DNA from: Misgurnus anguillicaudatus
Taxonomy: Eukaryota; Chordata; Actinopteri; Cypriniformes; Cobitidae
Length of the DNA: 64,000 nucleotides
Assembly (NCBI RefSeq): GCF_027580225.2
Contig: NC_073342.2
Span: forward strand, 16,131,001 to 16,195,000
Reading direction: 5' to 3'
Shown here: positions 59,301-64,000 of the stretch, piece by piece
How the letters are laid out: every line of letters begins with the position of its first letter
Numbering within the stretch: the first letter of the stretch is position 1
Notes under the pieces: model-generated
The model's database searches: none
The model's input: only the letters and a program-made list of their open reading frames with translations
What the model was told of the DNA's origin: nothing
Program-made: the position numbers and the translations under genes

Positions 59301-62300
59301 TCGTACCTTCAGGAATGTGGTGTTAGTTGGATCCAGTTTGGAGTTGCACTCGACCTAAAACAGAGAACAGACACCATACATCATGTATGAAAAAAATCTT
59401 CTGCCAGATCTCCTTTTGTGCGTCATAGTGCTATAAAAAGTCATGTGTGCATTTGATATACTATTCAAATGTTTGAAAACACTTCTCTTATGAACTTTAA
59501 AATCTCTAAATAATTCACTTTAAAAAAATTCCTTGTTGCACTTTTTTAGAGACATATAACAGACCTTACTAAATTACCTTAATTAATTAATATACATATA
59601 TTACACAGAAAAATAAATAAATAATACAAAAAAATAATGAATAATAATAATACATTTGCATTTTAAGATCCAGAAAATAATAATCTAGTTAAATGAGCTT
59701 AAGTTATTACAACTTTATTTTTTATAATTTATTATAGGAACTTCTTACTAGTCATGTTGAACTGTTAAAATGACTTATTAATTCAAGTTGTTTAAACCTA
59801 AACATTTATGTGCAACAATACATTTTCACAGTGTAATTTTACAGTTGTGTTGTTCTATAGTTTACTGTTTGATTTTACTATTATTTTTTTTTATTACTTT
59901 ATTTATTTAAACTCATTCCCCCCAGCCATTTTTTTTAAGTTGCCCGCCAGCATTTTTTGTGATTTTCACAAAAGTTTCACAAAATGCCTTACAGGAACAT
60001 TTTCTTTTAAAAATATATAAACATAAAAATATATCAAATAAAATATCAAACCCTCTGCTTTCAAACAAACAATAAACAAACAAACAAAACAGGTAAAAAA
60101 TGTTTCATAAAGTCTTAAATATGGGTATTTTTCTTTAAAAAAAAAATGTTAGCAAAAAGCTGAAATAATTGCATTTTTGTTAAGGAATTTTGTTTTTAGA
60201 ATGATTATCAAAACATACACGGAGTGTAAAATTTATAAATAATTTTTTGCTTCAGTTTTGTTTATAAATATGGGTAAGTGGTATTACAGATAACCATAAA
60301 AACTTGTTTTTATGCAATGTTTTCTCTTAAATTGACGAGATAACTTGTCAATGGTGGAGAAAGAGTTAAAGTTCATTATTATTCTAAAATATGGGAAAAG
60401 TGAATAAAAATAAGTCCGATTAGTTTCCGATTCGCAGGTCATATCTTACACCAACCACTAACCCAAATCCTAAAGTCAGCCATAGATTGGATTCCACATA
60501 AAAGGAAGCGAAAACCAGGATGACCAAAGATCACATGGACCTCATCAACCTGTTCACAGCAATTGATTGTGTATGACGAAGAGCACCTACTAGAGCTGGG
60601 CAAAAAAAAATCGCATCTCTGTGCAAATTCTCATGCGCATCTCAGCAGTAAAGTCGGCTCGGTGATTAGTATTAAAGGGATAGTTCGGCCAAAAATGATA
60701 TTAAACCCATGATTTACTCACCCCGAGCTGTCCAAGATGCATATTTCCATCGTTTTTCAGACAAACACATATTCAGTTATTTTAGAAAATGTTTTAAATG
60801 TTTCAGTTAATCAAATGTGAAGTTACGGGGTCCACGACCTTCAAGTCCAAAAAGTGTGCATCCATCCTTCACAAAATAAATTCAAAAGGCTCCACGATGA
60901 TAAACAAAGTCCTTCTGAGGGTAATCTCGTTGTAGAAATATCCATATCTAAAACTTTATAAACCAAAATAACTTGCGTCCGGTGGTGCCGCCATCTTGGT
61001 CGCGTCCGCATTCAGGATCAGAGCTTTTACGCAGCGTACGAATTGTCATGTGTCACTAAGAAAAGTGCGTACGCTACGCTGGTACTCTCTCCTGAATGCG
61101 GAGGAGTCTGGGATGGCGGCGCTACCGGAAGCTAGTTATTTTGGTTTATAAAGTTTTAAATATGGATATTTCTACAACAGCACCGCGCTACCTACAACAC
61201 AGAGCTATATTTCTCCGTGAAGCTAGGCAAAATCACGTTCATAATCGTGTAAATTAATGTATGCGATTTTGCCTATAGCTTCTCTGTGAAATGCGGCTCT
61301 GTGTAGTAAATGCCGCTCCATATGAAAGCAGGTTATGGCGATTTACTACCAATCATCAAGAAGGCTTTACTGATAAGACATGCATGAGAATCACAGGCGA
61401 TTTTTGGCCCAGCTCTAGCACCTACTGCCAAATGTGCGAACGCCGTGGGAGGATGTAAGTCTAAGTGTATTAAAAACCTTTGAACAGTAGTCCAAATGCA
61501 GATATAAATACTGTATGTATGTTTGTGTTCAGAGGGCCTGACCCAGTTACTGTGGTACTGCAAAGATGAGTCATATCCCAGCACTACGGGAAGACAGCTG
61601 CACAGACGCAGATACCTGCAGGCGCATTTCATACTACACTAGATGGCAGAAAATAGTGCTAAATAGCACTAAAAGTGTTTCAATGGCTCATAATGGCTTC
61701 CCTTATAATCATAAGGGAACCACTATAAGTGCTATATAGGAGCTATGTAAAACCACTTTTAGTGCTATTTAGCACCATTTTTTTTTTTTTTTTTTTGAGT
61801 GTACTAGGTGCTTTTGGAAAAGACAGATAACCTCTTTAATGCAAACTCCATGTTGGTTCCATCATGTTGTGTTTGCACTTGTCGGTGTGATGCTACATGC
61901 AGGAAAATTTGTCAGGTGCCTATTATCTCTTTCTGTACACATCCTTTCCAAAAGATTGGACACACTTGACTTTTATAGGTCAATTTATGTTTAAACAGTG
62001 TATTTGTTTTCCCCATGTCTCACTTTAGCTGTATTTTATTTGTTTTCTTCTTAATCTCTTACTCATCCTGGTCTATTTTTAAAGCGCCCACTTTTTTCAT
62101 CTTCCTCCTCTTGGCCTTAATGACTCAAATCCCTTTCTTTCTTCGCCTCATCCCTCCCTCGTCACACTCTCCTCCTGCGTGTCTGATTTGATATGATGGG
62201 GCACTGACCCGGCTCTTATATGTTAGATTAAAAGGCCACGGTGTGGAGCACACAAGCTGGCAAAGCCTAGAAGATCAAGCCCTGGGCCAATGCCATCTGT

Positions 62301-62577
62301 TCCCACGAGGAAAATGGAGGCAGGGAGGTCGTCAGGAGGAGGTAAACAGAGGAAGGGAGACAGATGGGGAATGAATTGACCTGTCACTAGATGACAAAAC
62401 ACTTCCTGTTTCCAGCTTGCTAAATATGCCACATAGACGCATGAATACATACATGTAATGAAGCAGAACAGGGAAAGATGTCTTAAAAAAACTAATTTTT
62501 ACCTTTATCAGTAAAATTTAGGAGAATATTTTAAATCTTGCTATTTCCATGGCATATCTGTTTATATATATAAAAAA

Positions 62578-62615
<38 letters not shown>

Positions 62616-63573
62616 TTATTTATTTATTACATTGTTTTGGCAACTATATTATATTCTACATTACATTTTTATGACAATTTCATTCAAAGCAACTAACAGT
62701 GCATTCAAGGTTTATATGTTTTATCAGTATATGTGCTCTCTGGGAATCAAACCCACAACATTTTGGGCTGCTAATGCTTTTTTTTTACCATTTGAGCTAC
62801 AGAAACACTAGCACCATAAAAGTAGTTAATTAAATAATATGTGACTACTATGTGTGTGCTTAAATCCCTAAAATAAAATTTGCTGCAGTATCATGACATC
62901 CGAAGACAGTAGGTGGTATGGATATATTATTATTATTATTATTATTATGTAGGTGAGACTCACCACGCCCTCCTCAGCCGGGGCATTGTCTCCAACGACA
63001 AGCATGACCGGGCACCTGTTAAAAAAACAAGAGCTGTTAAACATACTGATCATAGAAGCACATTAAAGCACATCTAATAAAGATTGTCTTCACCTCAGGG
63101 TCTTGGCATTCAACACAGAGCCACTGCGGTTCATTTCCAGATCCCTGCGGCTGAGAAAGAGAGAGATTTTTATGTATTTCAAGCCAGTTCCTTTAACAAA
63201 TGTGCCCGTGCCTGTGAAAACCCAACTAAAGTCATTTAGTCATGTAAAGAACATCATGTGAAAATATAACCTTAATATCTTTAATATTGACTATTGAGTA
63301 AATTCAGGTCAAAAATTAAAATCATTGACTAAAAAATAAAACTTTGATGCTCCTCATCTGATAATAAAATGATATTATTGTGGATTGATATGTGGACAGG
63401 GTACAAATAAGCATTTTACTCGTGCATTATTCATATCTTATTACATATTAATGAAGCAGTGGGCGTTACCTGTTGTACATATTCCAGAAGAGCTGTAGGT
63501 TGAACTGGTTGATAGTGTTATTAATCTGTTGGCGGTACGTCTGCACCACCTCTGTGTTGCTCATGAGCTCCTC
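56369..63573 (-). CDS. ndrg4: NDRG4, N-myc downstream-regulated family member (3' half)
   Basis: Exons 63470-63573, 63094-63150, 62964-63015, 59307-59354, 59182-59217, 59004-59055 and 56369-56523 join in phase and give 167 residues; a cassette exon at 58456-58494 adds 13. Together with the UTR and cassette this is the C-terminal half of an NDRG protein. Visible family sequences: NQFNLQLFWNMYNSRRDLEM, CPVMLVVGDNAPAEEGV, ECNSKLDPTNTTFLKM, GGLPQITQPGKLTEAFKYF, then SASMTRLARSRTASLTSAG and the terminal QTMEVSC. The Ser/Thr/Arg-rich tail and GVGQVSQTMEVSC fit NDRG4 better than NDRG3. NDRG proteins have an alpha/beta-hydrolase fold without a catalytic triad; NDRG4 acts in neurons and heart. The 5' exons lie beyond the right edge. 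Introns hold several transposons. Confidence 0.95.
57129..57902. mobile_element. DNA element, TIR TTAAAGGGACACTCCACTTT
   Basis: The left tip ttaaagggacactccacttt and the right tip aaagtggagtgtccttttaa are inverted; arms continue through tctccgggtctggcgc and its complement. It lies in an ndrg4 intron and contains a central inverted region (about 57390-57700). Confidence 0.85.
58456..58494 (-). CDS. ndrg4: 39-nt alternative cassette exon of ndrg4
   Basis: A TTTCTAG acceptor and a GTACTTTC donor enclose exactly 39 bases. Joined after the phase-1 exon 59004-59055 it reads IASIKDRRMSGGP and returns in phase into VPSASMTRL. Without it the junction reads YMPSASM. Human NDRG4 isoforms show the same kind of 13-residue insertion with KDRR.SGG, as I recall, so this is very likely the conserved cassette. 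Confidence 0.85.
58624..58770. repeat. (AAT)n/(ATT)n microsatellite cluster
   Basis: Runs of aat and att units at 58624-58643 and 58681-58768 flank a short unique spacer and form a hairpin-prone tract in an ndrg4 intron. Confidence 0.85.
59908..60368. mobile_element. MITE of the CCGCCAGC family, diverged full-length copy
   Basis: The left end ttaaactcattccccccagc and the right end gtcaatggtggagaaagagt match the 53781-54261 element. It lies in the ndrg4 intron between 59354 and 62964. Confidence 0.8.
60591..61417. mobile_element. hAT-type element with perfect 8-bp target duplication
   Basis: The ends TAGAGCTGGGC and GCCCAGCTCTA are inverted, and gcacctac occurs on both sides (60583-60590 and 61418-61425). 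Inside is another element starting near 60674 (aaagggatagttcggccaaa), and a foldback at about 60934-61175 (tagaaatatccatat / atatggatatttcta). No transposase. Confidence 0.88.
61655..61800. repeat. Short hairpin repeat
   Basis: aatagtgctaaatagcacta at the left pairs with agtgctatttagcaccattt at the right around ataatcataagggaa, and ends in a poly-T run. It is a foldback MITE. Confidence 0.75.
62560..62628. repeat. (TA)n(TTTA)n microsatellite
   Basis: A dinucleotide run of about 20 TA units followed by ttta units. Confidence 0.95.
62640..62815. repeat. tRNA-like SINE copy
   Basis: aagcaactaacagtgcattc is followed by gggaatcaaacccacaacat and ccatttgagctaca, the reverse complement of a tRNA-like head with a B-box-like sequence. 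Decayed relatives lie at 4983-5103 and 5690-5845. Confidence 0.6.
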
Positions 63574-63683
63574 CTATAGATCAAATACAACTATATATTA
63601 ATATATTAATAACTATATAATCTGTTTCACTTTATCTCTAATGTTTACAAAGTTAGTTATTTTTACCGTATATTATTAAAGGT

Positions 63684-64000
63684 GCCACAGAATGCATTGA
63701 AATAATCTGTTAAATTGTTTTCTGATATCTACATAGAAGGTATGTGACTTTATGAAGTGCCAAAATTATTTAGAGACAATTTTATATATCCATTTACAAC
63801 CCTAGGATTTGCCCTTCGAATAAAATTGTCTATTATTACCTTATTTGAAAGGGTCATGAATAATAATGTTGAGCTTTGCTCTGATTGGCTGTTTTACAGA
63901 GCAGCTCCTTCAGTAGCTCTGTGTGTGTAAATGCATCTTATGTTTGAGCATGTATTGGACGAAGATACAGATTTTGAGGAATAAATAATAGTTTGGAGAT
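63684..64000. mobile_element. Left end of a repeat running off the window
   Basis: It begins aaaggtgccacagaatgcat, a tip of a fish DNA element type. The right tip is outside the window. Confidence 0.4.

Noticed and set aside
1..64000. CRISPR arrays, bacterial operons, rRNA genes, intact tRNA genes
   Set aside because: No regular spaced repeats, no prokaryotic gene layout, no rRNA sequence; only decayed tRNA-like SINE ends were seen.

Overview
This window looks like nuclear DNA from a ray-finned fish, probably cypriniform. It is AT-rich and intron-containing, with very high densities of short inverted-repeat DNA transposons, a tRNA-like SINE, a LINE fragment and a Tc1-like remnant. The species call is an inference from repeat content and gene types. 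There is nothing bacterial or viral.

Left part (1-33.4 kb). At 0.85-1.96 kb lie the last four exons of an unrecognised coiled-coil protein gene on the + strand. After it come four five-exon genes for secreted olfactomedin-domain proteins of the olfactomedin-4 type, called A-D here: A (-, 3547-5437), B (+, 10660-13121), C (-, 18887-24342) and D (+, 26693-32716). All four were assembled exon by exon with consistent splice phases (447, 460, 448 and 461 residues). Each has a signal peptide, a Cys-x-Cys exon, two coiled-coil exons and one large exon holding the olfactomedin propeller. A/C are sisters and B/D are sisters, and each A-B or C-D pair is head to head. The simplest reading is that a divergent two-gene cassette was duplicated as a unit.

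Middle part (33.9-49.8 kb). A 15.86-kb stretch is bounded by perfect 31-bp terminal inverted repeats, subterminal repeats and a 6-bp flanking repeat. I read it as one very large, probably non-autonomous DNA transposon. It carries CpG-rich tandem repeats, a LINE fragment, and pieces of a + strand multi-exon gene with duplicated exons. That gene ends in a plausible last exon at 49155-49253. I do not recognise the product.

Right part (49.8-64 kb). More transposons are followed by the 3' half of ndrg4 on the - strand. Nine exons were decoded, including a 39-nt cassette exon; they encode 167 residues without the cassette or 180 with it, ending in the family C-terminus TMEVSC. The 5' half lies beyond the right edge. 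The interval 51.9-56.4 kb is probably its long 3' UTR.

Most bases outside exons are mobile elements, several clearly nested. Two have clean 8-bp target-site duplications typical of hAT elements (15030-15946 and 60591-61417). One has a TA duplication with a matching empty site in a neighbouring repeat unit (29689-31053).
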